Below are positions 1-8,084 of a stretch of 64,000 bases of DNA, piece by piece. Under the pieces are notes generated by a model that was not told where the DNA came from, searched no databases, and saw only the letters and a list, made by a program, of their open reading frames with translations. This stretch comes from JBJXGE01 sp046154185 (lineage in GTDB: Bacteria > Planctomycetota > UBA8108 > UBA1146 > JAJFFE01), in contig JBJXGE010000009.1 in assembly GCA_046154185.1 (NCBI GenBank), forward strand, positions 62,001-126,000. Direction: 5' to 3'. The position numbers and the translations under genes are program-made. Position 1 is the stretch's first letter; the number at the start of each line of letters is the position of its first letter.

Positions 1-659
1 GCGGTCGGCGTGAGGTCAGTCGGCAACGGACAAACCGGCGCGGGCGGTAATAGTTGTGGCGTGTGCAGCGCTTCGACGAGCTGATCGAGACCTTCACCGG
101 TGCGAGCGGAAACGGCAACCACGCGGCAGCCGAGCTCACGTTGCAACGCGCCGGCATCGATACCAAGGCGTTGACGGCGGGCGAGGTCGATCATGTTGAG
201 CGCCACGATGGTCGGCAGCTTACGCGCCAGAATTTCGCCCACAAGCACGAGGTGACGAACGAGATTCGTGCTATCGACGACGAGGAGCACGCCGTCCGGC
301 ACGCCCGGTTCGCCAACGAGGTCACCCGCGAGGCCGTCGCGCGCGATCTTCGCATCGGGGGTATCGAGCGCGAGACCGTAGATCCCAGGCAAGTCGATCA
401 ACTTGATCCGTTGGGCGTCGGCTCCGATGCGGCCAATACGTGGCGCGGCGGTCACGCCTGGGTAATTACCGGTTTTTGCGCGTAGACCACAGAGTCGATT
501 GAAGAGCGTCGTCTTGCCGCCGTTGGGATTGCCCAACAGCATCCAGCGCCGCTCACCGCGTCGCGTGCTCGGGTGATCATCAACGGTCGAACGAGTTGCG
601 GACGCGGTCGTCGGCGGATGTGATCGAAGGTCGCGGGCGATCGGATCAGGAGCGATCAT
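1..659 (-). CDS. feoB: Ferrous iron transporter FeoB, N-terminal GTPase part (runs off left edge)
   Basis: Reading the minus strand from the ATG at 659 gives the N-terminal G-domain of FeoB, the inner-membrane Fe(II) transporter. Visible motifs are a P-loop GNPNGGKTTLFN, then TGNYPGVT (switch region), DLPGIYGL (G3) and NMID (G4). The start is supported by GGGAG seven bases upstream. About 40 residues precede the P-loop, more than in classical FeoB, where the P-loop lies almost at the N-terminus. The P-loop has Gly where most FeoB proteins have Ser (GNPNSGKT). The membrane part lies outside the window. It follows feoA (gap ~135 bases, same strand), the usual feoAB order, and is divergent from a DtxR-type regulator, so iron-dependent control is likely but inferred. 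Confidence 0.93.
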   Translation of the reverse strand, partial: MIAPDPIARDLRSHPPTTASATRSTVDDHPSTRRGERRWMLLGNPNGGKTTLFNRLCGLRAKTGNYPGVTAAPRIGRIGADAQRIKLIDLPGIYGLALDTPDAKIARDGLAGDLVGEPGVPDGVLLVVDSTNLVRHLVLVGEILARKLPTIVALNMIDLARRQRLGIDAGALQRELGCRVVAVSARTGEGLDQLVEALHTPQLLPPAPVCPLPTDLTPT

Positions 660-794
660 CGTCTCACTCCCAAAACCGAGCCTTTGCGTCGGGTGGGCAG
701 TTCACTGGTTCGCCCGCCATACCGGCGACCAAGCAATCCAGCTCAGCAAACAAGCAAACCGCGCGCGCACCCACCCTCGACTCGAGTCGCCGTG

Positions 795-1124
795 TCACGC
801 GACGTCGGGGGCGCTGAGCGGTTCCTCAGTTAGTCCTCGGTCGGTAATCGGGACGACCAGCAGTTTGCGCGCAACGCAGGCCGACAGACCGATCCGCGTC
901 GTGCGGACTTGCACGATGCACGGTTCGCCGGGCCGACACACGCGCAGCGGGCAACCGTCGGTGAGTCCCAATGCCGCCATGTACGCCGCATCCTCGGCGT
1001 CCAGTTCCATCGCGTGCAGCGTCGCCGAGGCGCCCTTTCCTATCGTGCTCAGTGGCACGGCGGAACGCTCGATTCGCCTCGCCGCCGTCGTCGTCGGACC
1101 TTGCCTCGTCGCCGCGGGACTCAC
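795..1124 (-). CDS. feoA: FeoA family protein (SH3-like accessory of Fe(II) uptake)
   Basis: A 109-residue protein with a FeoA core: the stretch around residues 45-95 (ALGLTDGCPLRVCRPGEP, then the basic RKLLVVPI) has the small SH3-like beta-barrel pattern of FeoA. An N-terminal extension of ~35 residues is poorly conserved and Arg/Thr-rich. The start is a GTG preceded by AAAGGA at a rather long spacing (~11 bases). FeoA is thought to assist FeoB at the inner face of the membrane. It lies directly upstream of feoB on the same strand. An internal ATG (HAMELDAEDAAYM) is the main alternative start. Confidence 0.85.
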   Translation of the reverse strand: MSPAATRQGPTTTAARRIERSAVPLSTIGKGASATLHAMELDAEDAAYMAALGLTDGCPLRVCRPGEPCIVQVRTTRIGLSACVARKLLVVPITDRGLTEEPLSAPDVA

Positions 1125-1159
1125 GTGCTCTTGTATCCTTTAGCCGCGAACCTGAAACT

Positions 1160-1236
1160 TCTACCGTGAGCAAACGACCGACGGTAGAGCTAGACGACGC
1201 GGGGCCTATTCTAATGAACGCTTGACCTGGCGTCAA
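1160..1236. promoter_or_regulatory. Divergent control region between feoA and the DtxR-type gene, two inverted repeats
   Basis: Two inverted repeats lie between the divergent starts at 1124 and 1313. TCTACCGT/ACGGTAGA occupies 1160-1167 and 1181-1188, and TTGAC/GTCAA occupies 1222-1226 and 1232-1236. The TTGACC at 1222 could also be a -35 element for the regulator, with a poor -10 (TGTATG) about 17 bases on. Neither repeat matches the classical DtxR or Fur box, so operator function is only inferred from position. Confidence 0.3.
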
Positions 1237-1312
1237 AGTGTTCTGTATGCCAAACGCGACGGCCCCGTCTCGAGTTCCAGCTAGTACGCGGTGCTAGCGA
1301 AAGAGGACGCGC

Positions 1313-1885
1313 ATGGAGACCTGGAAAGAATTTGATCAAAACCCGGTCACGCACTCCGCGGCGCACCATCTCGTAACGATCGAGGAGTTGTTGCAGCGCT
1401 ACGGTTACGCGCGAGTCTCGGACGTCGCGCGCGAGCTGCAAATCACACGCGGCAGCACATCGGTGACGCTCAAGGGGTTGAAACAGCGCGGACTCGTGAC
1501 GGAAGACGACCGCCGGTTCCTTCGACTTTCCGACGAAGGTCAGCGGATTGCCCGCGCCGTGCGAGCCAAGAAGCAAGTGCTCAAGACGCTCTTCATCGAT
1601 TTGCTGGGCGTCAACGACGAGCAGGCAGAAGTCGATACCTGCAAGATCGAGCATCTCATCAGCAACGCTACCGCGGTGCGCGCGAGCCGCTTTCTTTCGT
1701 TCTTGCAGTCCGGCTCGAGTGAAGTGAAGACTTTCTTGCGCGCGCTCCACAGTTTCAAGGGCTGGCGCGACAACGATCCGGCGCACTTTCCACAACCCGA
1801 GGTCGACGCGCTCAAGTTGCATGGTCCGGCCGAGTCGCTCTCGGCGCATCCTCCGACGAATCCGTCGAACGCTCGGAAAGGCTGA
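1313..1885 (+). CDS. DtxR/MntR-family metal-dependent transcriptional regulator
   Basis: The N-terminal third is a winged helix-turn-helix of the DtxR type (THSAAHHLVTIEELLQRYG, VSDVARELQITRGSTSVTLKGLKQRGLV). It is followed by a helical metal-binding/dimerisation segment containing C-K-I-E-H (residues ~109-113), the spot where DtxR/MntR proteins have metal ligands. There is no C-terminal SH3 domain. Instead residues ~130-190 form a short divergent tail, so it is closer to MntR-length proteins (190 residues). The ATG is preceded by AAAGAGGA with a 5-base spacer. The gene is divergent from feoAB and seven bases upstream of a bacterioferritin-like gene, which fits an Fe-responsive regulator, though Mn cannot be excluded from sequence. 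Confidence 0.88.
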   Translation: METWKEFDQNPVTHSAAHHLVTIEELLQRYGYARVSDVARELQITRGSTSVTLKGLKQRGLVTEDDRRFLRLSDEGQRIARAVRAKKQVLKTLFIDLLGVNDEQAEVDTCKIEHLISNATAVRASRFLSFLQSGSSEVKTFLRALHSFKGWRDNDPAHFPQPEVDALKLHGPAESLSAHPPTNPSNARKG

Positions 1886-1892
1886 GTTTGCG

Positions 1893-2315
1893 ATGAGTCA
1901 CGAAGAGAACATGGCGCGCCTCAATGAGCTGTTGGCGGAAGAAATAGAAGCTGGCATCCGCTATTTGCATTTGAGCATGACCGTGAAGGGGCTCGACCGA
2001 TTGCTCGTGAAGAATGTGTTGCTCGACAACATGAAAGAGACGTTTGAGCACGCGCAGATGATCGCGGACCGCGTTCTGCAACTCGGTGGAGTGCCGCGGC
2101 TCAATATTCGGCTCAGTTTGCCGCCAGAGAAAACGACGGCGAAGGATGCGATTCGCACCGCGATCGCGTTCGAACAAGCCGCGCTGGACGCCTACCGCGA
2201 GCTGCTCGAGAAAGTCGAACACGAAGGGAATACCGTGCTCGAAGAATTCGCGCGCGAGCAAGTCGCGGTCGAAAGCCAACACGTCTCCGACCTACAGCTG
2301 CTGTTAGAAGACTAA
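1893..2315 (+). CDS. Bacterioferritin/ferritin-like four-helix protein, atypical diiron site
   Basis: A 140-residue ferritin-like protein starting at the ATG at 1893; in-frame upstream codons overlap the regulator gene and are not needed. It aligns by eye with bacterioferritin. E17 (AEEIEAGIRY) matches Bfr E18, H53 (FEHA) matches H54, a FEQAA glutamate matches E94, and ESQH matches E127/H130. However, the residue aligned with the bridging Glu51 is T50, and the one aligned with the haem-ligand Met52 is F51. Glu residues flank the site at 49 and 52 and could compensate. It may be an iron store, a ferritin-like peroxidase, or a protein with an altered ferroxidase centre. It probably forms one transcription unit with the DtxR-type gene. 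Confidence 0.8.
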   Translation: MSHEENMARLNELLAEEIEAGIRYLHLSMTVKGLDRLLVKNVLLDNMKETFEHAQMIADRVLQLGGVPRLNIRLSLPPEKTTAKDAIRTAIAFEQAALDAYRELLEKVEHEGNTVLEEFAREQVAVESQHVSDLQLLLED

Positions 2316-2330
2316 CCCTGCGCGAATACG

Positions 2331-2371
2331 AAAAACTCTCGGTCGGACCGTGGCAGGTCGAACCGAGAGTT
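2331..2371 (-). terminator. Hairpin with T-run between convergent genes
   Basis: Inverted repeat AACTCTCGGT (2334-2343) / ACCGAGAGTT (2362-2371). On the minus strand the stem is followed by TTTTT, so it looks like an intrinsic terminator for the gene at 2392-4221. The same stem sits directly downstream of the plus-strand ferritin-like gene and may act on both transcripts. Confidence 0.7.
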
Positions 2372-2391
2372 CGTCGGATTCACCTAATCGA

Positions 2392-4221
2392 CTACGGGCA
2401 AATCGGCGCGAGGCAATCGATCACGTCCGGTGTCGGGTCTTCACCGCACACCGTGTATGGACTTGGCAGAGGACCTGCGGCGGAGAACAACGTTCCGAGG
2501 AGTGCGACCGGGTCCGCGACATCGAGCAAACCGTCGTCGTTCGTGTCACACGCGTCCGCGCAGCCCGGCGGCGTGCCGCCGCCGAACAAGACGTTCAGCA
2601 GAAAAATCGCGTCGGCGATATTGAATCCCGAGTCCAGGTTGCAGTCGCCGCGATCAAACTCAGGTCCGCCGCCCAGCACTTGAAACATGCGACTGGTGCC
2701 GGTTCCCGAGTTGCCGGCGAAATCGGTCGACGCGGGATAGTAAGTGACGAGCGAGCCGGCGGCCTGCCCCGGAATTGCGGCGCGATACACGTCGCCGCCC
2801 ATCCAGCGCAGCTCTGTCGACTGCTCGGGGCCGACATCTACCGTATAGCGCAATTCCGCAGTTTGGAGAAAGAAGCCGTGATCGGAAGTCATGTCGTCGC
2901 GCATGATCACGCGCACGACATAAGGTCCGACGGTATCGGCGGTGTCCGCCAGTTGTTCGATCGCCGGAAAGGTCGGCGCGAGTATGTCGGCGACACCGGT
3001 ATTCATGAAGACTCGATTGATGAAGCTCCCGCTCTCGCCCTGCGCCGTGACGACATCCAAAGTCCCATTGCCGTCGAGATCACCGACTTCTACGTCGAGA
3101 CTGGAATCGGCTACGGCCGTGATGGCGCCGGCCACTAACGTGTAGAGCCCGGAGCCGTTGTTACGACAAACGCGCTCGGTCGAACCGAGCGAGGCGACGA
3201 TCAAATCGAGATCCCCATCGTAGTCGATGTCGAAGAATTTGCTGTCGTTGTCGTCAACCGCGGGATTCGCCGAGCCGGTCAGGAGCGTGCTGGTCATGTT
3301 CGTGAACGTGCCGCTGCCGTTATTCACGCACAACGAGTCTTGCGCGCCGCTGACGGCCGAGTTGACGCCGAGCAGGTCGATGTCGCCGTCGTCGTCGATG
3401 TCGCCGAGATCGTAAGAGTAGGTGCTGAGATCGGGTGGCAAGTTGCCGGCCGTGAAGTCAGTGAAAACGCCCGTTCCACCATTGCGGTACAGCTTACTTT
3501 GCACGTCGCGGTGCGCTTCGACCATGTCGAGGTCGAAGTCGCCGTCGATATCGCCGAAATTTGCATCCATCGGCGAGTTTACGAGTAACGCCGGCAGGCT
3601 CGTTGCCGTGGCGTTGGTGAAGGTGCCGGCGCCATTATTCAAGTACAGTTGGGCTTGTCCCGAACCAAAGCGCGACGCGCCGCCGTTCGTGAACCAAAGA
3701 TCGAGATCGCCGTCATTGTCGACATCGCCGAGCGCAACATTTGAGCTACCGAGGTTGATGGCGGGCATCTGCATGAGCGACACATCGGTGAAGAAACCGA
3801 GGCCATCGTTCGTCAGTAACTTGGGTCGCGTATTGAAGTCATTGGCGACCACCATATCGAGGTCGTCGTCGCCATCGACGTCGCCGAATTCCACATCGCG
3901 GCCGTAGCCGACAAAGCCGCCGGTCCGCGCATCGGTTTCGTCGTCAAAAAAGCCGGCCCCGTCGTTGATCAGGACGCGCACTCTTTGCATCGTCAGCGCA
4001 GTCGAGAAGCCGCGACCGTTCGCGAACGCGATATCGAGATCGCCGTCGTTGTCGATGTCCGCGATCGCCGCTTGACTCGAATACTCGAGTGGATCCGGCT
4101 GCGGAAAGCGGGACATCGTTTGATCGACAAACTGCTGCGCTGAGACGGGGGCGAACGCGGCCGAGGCGAAGCAGAACAAAAATGCGATCCACACTCTGAC
4201 GGCGTGATGTTCTTGCCGCAT
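2392..4221 (-). CDS. Secreted VCBS/FG-GAP repeat protein with planctomycete dockerin-like C-terminus
   Basis: This 609-residue exported protein has a signal peptide ending near residue 28 (AFAPVSAQ). It carries seven FG-GAP/VCBS-type repeats with Ca-binding DxDxDG loops (for example ADIDNDGDLD, GDVDGDDDLD, GDVDNDGDLD, GDIDGDFDLD, GDIDDDGDID, FDIDYDGDLD, GDLDGNGTLD). Such repeats normally fold as a beta-propeller. A beta-rich segment (~410-515) follows, then a dockerin/EF-hand-like domain (RGDCNLDSGFNIADAI, DTNDDGLLDVADPV). It has no catalytic motif, so a structural or adhesive role outside the cell or at its surface is likely. The ATG has AGGATTC upstream. The gene stands alone, between two terminators. 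Confidence 0.85.
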   Translation of the reverse strand: MRQEHHAVRVWIAFLFCFASAAFAPVSAQQFVDQTMSRFPQPDPLEYSSQAAIADIDNDGDLDIAFANGRGFSTALTMQRVRVLINDGAGFFDDETDARTGGFVGYGRDVEFGDVDGDDDLDMVVANDFNTRPKLLTNDGLGFFTDVSLMQMPAINLGSSNVALGDVDNDGDLDLWFTNGGASRFGSGQAQLYLNNGAGTFTNATATSLPALLVNSPMDANFGDIDGDFDLDMVEAHRDVQSKLYRNGGTGVFTDFTAGNLPPDLSTYSYDLGDIDDDGDIDLLGVNSAVSGAQDSLCVNNGSGTFTNMTSTLLTGSANPAVDDNDSKFFDIDYDGDLDLIVASLGSTERVCRNNGSGLYTLVAGAITAVADSSLDVEVGDLDGNGTLDVVTAQGESGSFINRVFMNTGVADILAPTFPAIEQLADTADTVGPYVVRVIMRDDMTSDHGFFLQTAELRYTVDVGPEQSTELRWMGGDVYRAAIPGQAAGSLVTYYPASTDFAGNSGTGTSRMFQVLGGGPEFDRGDCNLDSGFNIADAIFLLNVLFGGGTPPGCADACDTNDDGLLDVADPVALLGTLFSAAGPLPSPYTVCGEDPTPDVIDCLAPICP

Positions 4222-4596
4222 GAAGAATCCTATTCGGTCGAGTAAGGAAGGGTGACTGCGCGACGACTCCCGCGCACGAGTAGAGCGGGGATTGTAGTGT
4301 TCGGATTGATCGTACGGAAGAGCCGGTCAGAAACGACGACCAGAAAAAAGAAAAACCGGCGCGGATTGAAAGTGCGGAGGCAGCGATACCTTGCAGCGCG
4401 CTGGCCCGGAGTCGTCGCTCGTCCTACGAGCAAACGCGATTATAGGCCATCGCTTCGCGCTCTCATCATTACGAGCCGGAGGCGAGCTCGTTGGGGTGAA
4501 GTGTTCGTGGCGGAGCCACGACCACGAGGGGTGTTGGAGCAACACCCCTAGGAAAAGTACTAGCCCAAGAACAGGCGCGTAGCGCCTGTTCTTGGG
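4222..4596. other. Non-coding stretch between the VCBS protein and the polyferredoxin gene
   Basis: I see no credible gene here; short open frames are Arg-rich and lack binding sites. The right end (4527-4604) holds a double-hairpin terminator module. The left part presumably holds the promoter of the minus-strand VCBS gene, but no clear -10/-35 pair stands out. The segment around 4470-4550 (GAGGCGAGCTCG, then GGTGTTGGAGCAACACC) resembles a segment at 34711-34740, so part of it belongs to a dispersed intergenic repeat. Confidence 0.5.
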
Positions 4597-4604
4597 CTAG
4601 TACT
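4527..4604 (-). terminator. Double-hairpin terminator module, copy A (contains the stop codon of the upstream gene)
   Basis: A perfect inverted repeat with 23-base arms and a 3-base loop (4556-4604) contains the TAG stop codon of the polyferredoxin gene in its first arm. On the minus strand it is followed by TTTTCC and then by a second perfect hairpin, AGGGGTGTTG-GAG-CAACACCCCT (4527-4549). The first stem plus T-run is a typical intrinsic terminator. A closely similar module lies at 34928-34995. Confidence 0.8.
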
Positions 4605-6684
4605 CGAGGCGCCGCAGAGGTGCGCTATTGGCGGCCGGCGTCGTCGCGGCGAGGCGTGAGCGCTCGGTCGCGACGCCGTTCCAGTGCTCGGCTTTCGCCG
4701 TTTCGCCGAGCTCGTCGAAGAGTTGCGCAAGTCGCGCCGCTGGCTCGACGGCGTGAAGAGCTGTCGCGGCCCAGTATTCGAGTACGCGTATGGCACCGGG
4801 CACATCCCCGCTGATCACGAGCACTGCCGTGTAACCGTCGAGCACTGCCGGGTGGCGCGGATCATCGTTGTAGGCGGTGCGGAGTTGTTCGAGCGCCGGG
4901 GGAATGCGGCCCGCGGGCAGATAGATCGCACCGGCGAGCTGCGCACGCCGTCCCGCGTCCTTCGGGACGACCCGCAGGTGTTCGAGGTAGAGTTGTTCCG
5001 CTTCGGCAATGCGGTTGCTCGTGACATAACGAGCAAAGAGCTCATCGAGGACTTCGACAAACTCTGGATGTGATCGACGTGTCTCAACCAATAGCGCTTC
5101 ACTGCGTTCGAGCGCGCCCGCCGCGCGTTGAACGCGGGACAAGTCGACCAGCCAACGGTCGCGTGAACCGTGCGCAGCCAAAGCATCGAGAAGCCATCGC
5201 TCAGCGGCCGCGAAGTCGCCGCGCACGAGCGTGAGCCATGCCAGCCGCGGGCGAATGCGGACATCCGCAAAGAGGCCGGCGCTGAGCGCGCGCTCGTAGT
5301 AACGGATGGCCGTGTCGGCGTGCTGTCGCTCGGCGGTATTGCTACGATCGCTCTTTGGATCGAGCGCGGTCTGCATCGGCATCGCGACTTCTTCGTCGTG
5401 CGCGCTCGCCAGCGTGAACATCGTTTTGACGTAGCCGGTGTGGACGACGAATCCCGTGATGAGGAACGTGATGAGGGCGAACGAGTAACCGGCAAGCGTG
5501 AGCTTGCCGTGCGACTTGAGTAATCGGCGGTGCATCGACACTGTGCGCTCGGTCCAGAGCGTGCCGCATTTCCAAAACAAGAACACTGCGCACGCAGCGA
5601 TTCCCATCGAGAACAAGAGCGGCACCTGGCCATAAGCGCCGCGCATCGCGAAGAACACGCCGATTCCACTGCACCAGAGCGCGAGTTCCGCGCGCAAACT
5701 GACTTCGTACTTCCGGCGCGGCAGTTCGCGCCCCTTGAGCGGCGCCTTCATCGCCGTCGGCACGCCGAAGCCGAACCGCAACGCGCCATTCGGACAAACG
5801 CTGACGCAGTCGAGGCACTTCATGCAATTGCGATCGACGACCTGTTTATAAACCTGAATCTCCTGATGCACTTTGACATTCGACGTGCAAGTTGCCGTGC
5901 AGTGGCCACAGCCGTGGCACGAATCGAGATTCGCGATAATGCGCCCCGGACTGAGCGCGTCGAGCTGCCAGAAGAACGCGCCGTACGGGCAGCCGTAGTT
6001 GCAAAAACCCTTTGCGCCCAACAAATAAACAACGATGAACCCGCACACGATGAAAGTGACCGCGGCAACCCACGGACCAGGAAATGTCGCCCAAAAGTCG
6101 CTCTTCACGAGCTCTAGCTCGAAACCTGTGGCGGGAAACGCGCTGACATTGCTCGCGAGCCAATTCGCCAGCTGCGGAAACACTCCGTCGAGCGCCGGTA
6201 TCAAGACGAGGCGTTTCAGCGTCGGCCAGAGAAACATGTAGAAACCGATGGCGAAAGGCGCCAGCACCATCGCCCGCAGCCGAAAAATGCGCGGACGAAT
6301 TCCGATCTTCTTGAGCAGCCACGCGCACAGATCCTGCAACGCGACCAGGTGGCACGCCCACCCGCAAAAGAAGCGACCGAACACGAGCGTCGAGAGCATC
6401 GCGACCGCGAAGAATATCGCGCCGGCATTTATGCGACCAAGCTCGATGGTGTACATCGCTTCGGACGGCTCGACGGGTGAGATCGTGGTTCCGGACGTGA
6501 GCCAATGCGTCAAATGGAGCGCGAATATCACATGGATGCTGATCAAGACCGCGGCGCGATATCGGCTCGACCGTGATTTGCGGATGCGCGGCGGCGCTGC
6601 GTGCGGCTGCCGCGGAGGATGTTCGTCCCGGCGCGCCGGTTCACCGCAAGCGGGGGGTTTGGAGCTACCCTTCAGAATCGACAT
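4597..6684 (-). CDS. Polyferredoxin (NapH/NosR/CcoG-type membrane 4Fe-4S protein) fused to a TPR domain
   Basis: The start is taken at the ATG at 6684 (CGGAG six bases upstream), giving 695 residues; a TTG at 6756 is the longer alternative. The N-terminal ~400 residues are a membrane iron-sulphur protein. It has about five to six hydrophobic segments, the FFCGWACH and FCNYGCPYG motifs after membrane helices, and two ferredoxin-type clusters (CHGCGHCTATC and CMKCLDCVSVCP). This is the arrangement of NapH/NosR/CcoG-like electron carriers. After a last membrane helix (~440-460), the C-terminal ~230 residues are TPR-like helical repeats, probably on the other side of the membrane. No reductase or nitrogen-oxide gene is adjacent, so the electron acceptor is unknown. 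The last codons lie inside the terminator stem. Confidence 0.82.
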   Translation of the reverse strand: MSILKGSSKPPACGEPARRDEHPPRQPHAAPPRIRKSRSSRYRAAVLISIHVIFALHLTHWLTSGTTISPVEPSEAMYTIELGRINAGAIFFAVAMLSTLVFGRFFCGWACHLVALQDLCAWLLKKIGIRPRIFRLRAMVLAPFAIGFYMFLWPTLKRLVLIPALDGVFPQLANWLASNVSAFPATGFELELVKSDFWATFPGPWVAAVTFIVCGFIVVYLLGAKGFCNYGCPYGAFFWQLDALSPGRIIANLDSCHGCGHCTATCTSNVKVHQEIQVYKQVVDRNCMKCLDCVSVCPNGALRFGFGVPTAMKAPLKGRELPRRKYEVSLRAELALWCSGIGVFFAMRGAYGQVPLLFSMGIAACAVFLFWKCGTLWTERTVSMHRRLLKSHGKLTLAGYSFALITFLITGFVVHTGYVKTMFTLASAHDEEVAMPMQTALDPKSDRSNTAERQHADTAIRYYERALSAGLFADVRIRPRLAWLTLVRGDFAAAERWLLDALAAHGSRDRWLVDLSRVQRAAGALERSEALLVETRRSHPEFVEVLDELFARYVTSNRIAEAEQLYLEHLRVVPKDAGRRAQLAGAIYLPAGRIPPALEQLRTAYNDDPRHPAVLDGYTAVLVISGDVPGAIRVLEYWAATALHAVEPAARLAQLFDELGETAKAEHWNGVATERSRLAATTPAANSAPLRRLEY

Positions 6685-6771
6685 GCACGGCTCCGAGTCA
6701 GGATGCAGTTTGCTGGCATCAGCCGCGGATATTAGAGCTTCTCGACGCGGTTGCAACGCGCGCCGTTTGCT

Positions 6772-7083
6772 TTATGAAGCGAAGTACAGTTTGCCGACTA
6801 AGATCGCTGCGGCGGCCACGACGGCGGGAACATTCGCGCAGACGAGGACCTTGCTGCGCACCCAAAACCCGTAGCTCAGCCAACTCCCACAGACCCAGGT
6901 GTTGATGAGCGCGGCGCCGAGGTGGATGTCTTCGGCGCTTTGCGCGGCGAAGATCTGCCACGCCTGCAAGAACAGCCCTGCGGAACCGCCGATGCCCACG
7001 ACAATCATGTACCGCTCGAATCGCCTCGACGCGCGCGGTGGGACGGAGCGTCGCGATTCGACAGCCTCGGCCGCGCTCGTCAC
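6772..7083 (-). CDS. SemiSWEET/PQ-loop-like small membrane protein
   Basis: A 103-residue protein with a 25-residue polar N-terminus followed by three hydrophobic helices. The pattern GSAGLFLQAWQIFAAQSAED-I-x-LG in the first helix and loop, then a Trp-rich second helix (WVCGSWLSYGFW) and a third helix starting CANVPAVV, matches SemiSWEET half-transporters, which work as dimers moving small sugars or similar solutes. The diagnostic P-Q of the PQ-loop is reduced to L-Q. It overlaps the upstream gene by ATGA (7080-7083) and is the last gene of the pdx-linked operon. Its substrate cannot be predicted. Confidence 0.7.
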   Translation of the reverse strand: MTSAAEAVESRRSVPPRASRRFERYMIVVGIGGSAGLFLQAWQIFAAQSAEDIHLGAALINTWVCGSWLSYGFWVRSKVLVCANVPAVVAAAAILVGKLYFAS

Positions 7084-8084
7084 GGGAGGTCGCTTTCGCC
7101 CGAGCTCGTCAGGTTTTGCACGGTGATGATCCGCGCGATGGCTTCGACGTCAGTCGTTGCGCGCACGAGTCGCCGCGCGCCGTCCGCGAGCGCGAGGCCG
7201 GTCCAACGAAACACGAAGCCGTCATCGATACGCCGCAGATACTGTCCCGTATGCCAGGGTCGCGTCGGCGGGTCGCGGCGCGACGCGCCAAGCAAGAAGT
7301 GGCTCAAACCGTTGCTCTCCAACTTGCGCTGAACGGCTTCGCAAAAAACGCCCAACGCCAAGTGACCGCAATGTTGACCGATGTTGCACGTGCCGGCGAG
7401 GCGCGCGATCCATTGACCGAGCGGAGCGTGCGCGTCGACTTGCAGGGTCCACGGTCGCGGTCCGCGCGCGGTGACCATCTGCAAACAGCGCGCTTCGTCG
7501 AGGTGCCGCGGCAAGACGTCGCTGATCTTGAGCGTCTCGGCGACCGCGCGAGACTCTAAGGAAAACACGACGCGGCGCAACTCGGCGCCGCGTCGTATCT
7601 CCCAGCTTCCGCCGAGGAACGACGGATCGTTGGGATTGCCCGGTAACCGTTGAATTTGCCCGAGCGTCTTGGTGCGTGAGCGCCCGCGTCGTCCCTCGTC
7701 GTTGATCTCGACAATCTTCCAGCTGCCTTCGTAGGAGTATTCGTCGACGGCACTCTGCAGGATCTTGTTGATGAAGCCAGGTCGGCGGGCTGGAAGACGA
7801 AGCAGGCAGTACTCAACGCATTGCAGTGCATTCGTGACGAATTGCGCAGACTGAGCCGCCGAGAGTCCGGATTCGTCGAGGCGTGGCATCGCGTCGATGA
7901 TCTGCAGCAACTCGGCAGCCTCCGACTCCATCAGCCGGTGCCGATCGCGCGCCGCGAGCGCGGCTTCGCGCGCATAGACCGCGAGTGGAATACTCGCATC
8001 AAAGCTGGAATCGGCCTCTATGAGTTCTGCATCGCTCGGCGATGACGAGCATTCGGATGTAGGAGTGATGCCGGATTCACTCAT
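7080..8084 (-). CDS. Conserved-looking hypothetical protein (334 residues), pdx-linked operon
   Basis: I do not recognise a family. The protein is soluble and mostly mixed alpha/beta with no signal peptide. The first ~35 residues are acidic and Ser-rich. A notable feature is a Cys/His cluster around residues 233-247 (TCNIGQHCGHLALGVFC) that could bind a metal. It overlaps both neighbours by four bases (ATGA at 8081-8084 and 7080-7083), so it is co-translated with the short gene upstream and the SemiSWEET-like gene downstream. The coupling argues that it is real and belongs to the same process as the ketosynthase-like protein. Confidence 0.6.
   Translation of the reverse strand: MSESGITPTSECSSSPSDAELIEADSSFDASIPLAVYAREAALAARDRHRLMESEAAELLQIIDAMPRLDESGLSAAQSAQFVTNALQCVEYCLLRLPARRPGFINKILQSAVDEYSYEGSWKIVEINDEGRRGRSRTKTLGQIQRLPGNPNDPSFLGGSWEIRRGAELRRVVFSLESRAVAETLKISDVLPRHLDEARCLQMVTARGPRPWTLQVDAHAPLGQWIARLAGTCNIGQHCGHLALGVFCEAVQRKLESNGLSHFLLGASRRDPPTRPWHTGQYLRRIDDGFVFRWTGLALADGARRLVRATTDVEAIARIITVQNLTSSGESDLP

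Noticed and set aside
54..485. 143-codon plus-strand frame at the left edge
   Set aside because: Antisense to the FeoB G-domain, whose P-loop, DLPG and NMID motifs are all on the minus strand.
1222..1236. Classical DtxR/Fur box
   Set aside because: The palindrome is too short and does not match either consensus; kept only as an unassigned inverted repeat.
2350..3138. 262-codon plus-strand frame
   Set aside because: Antisense to the VCBS/dockerin gene and overlapping its terminator; no motif.
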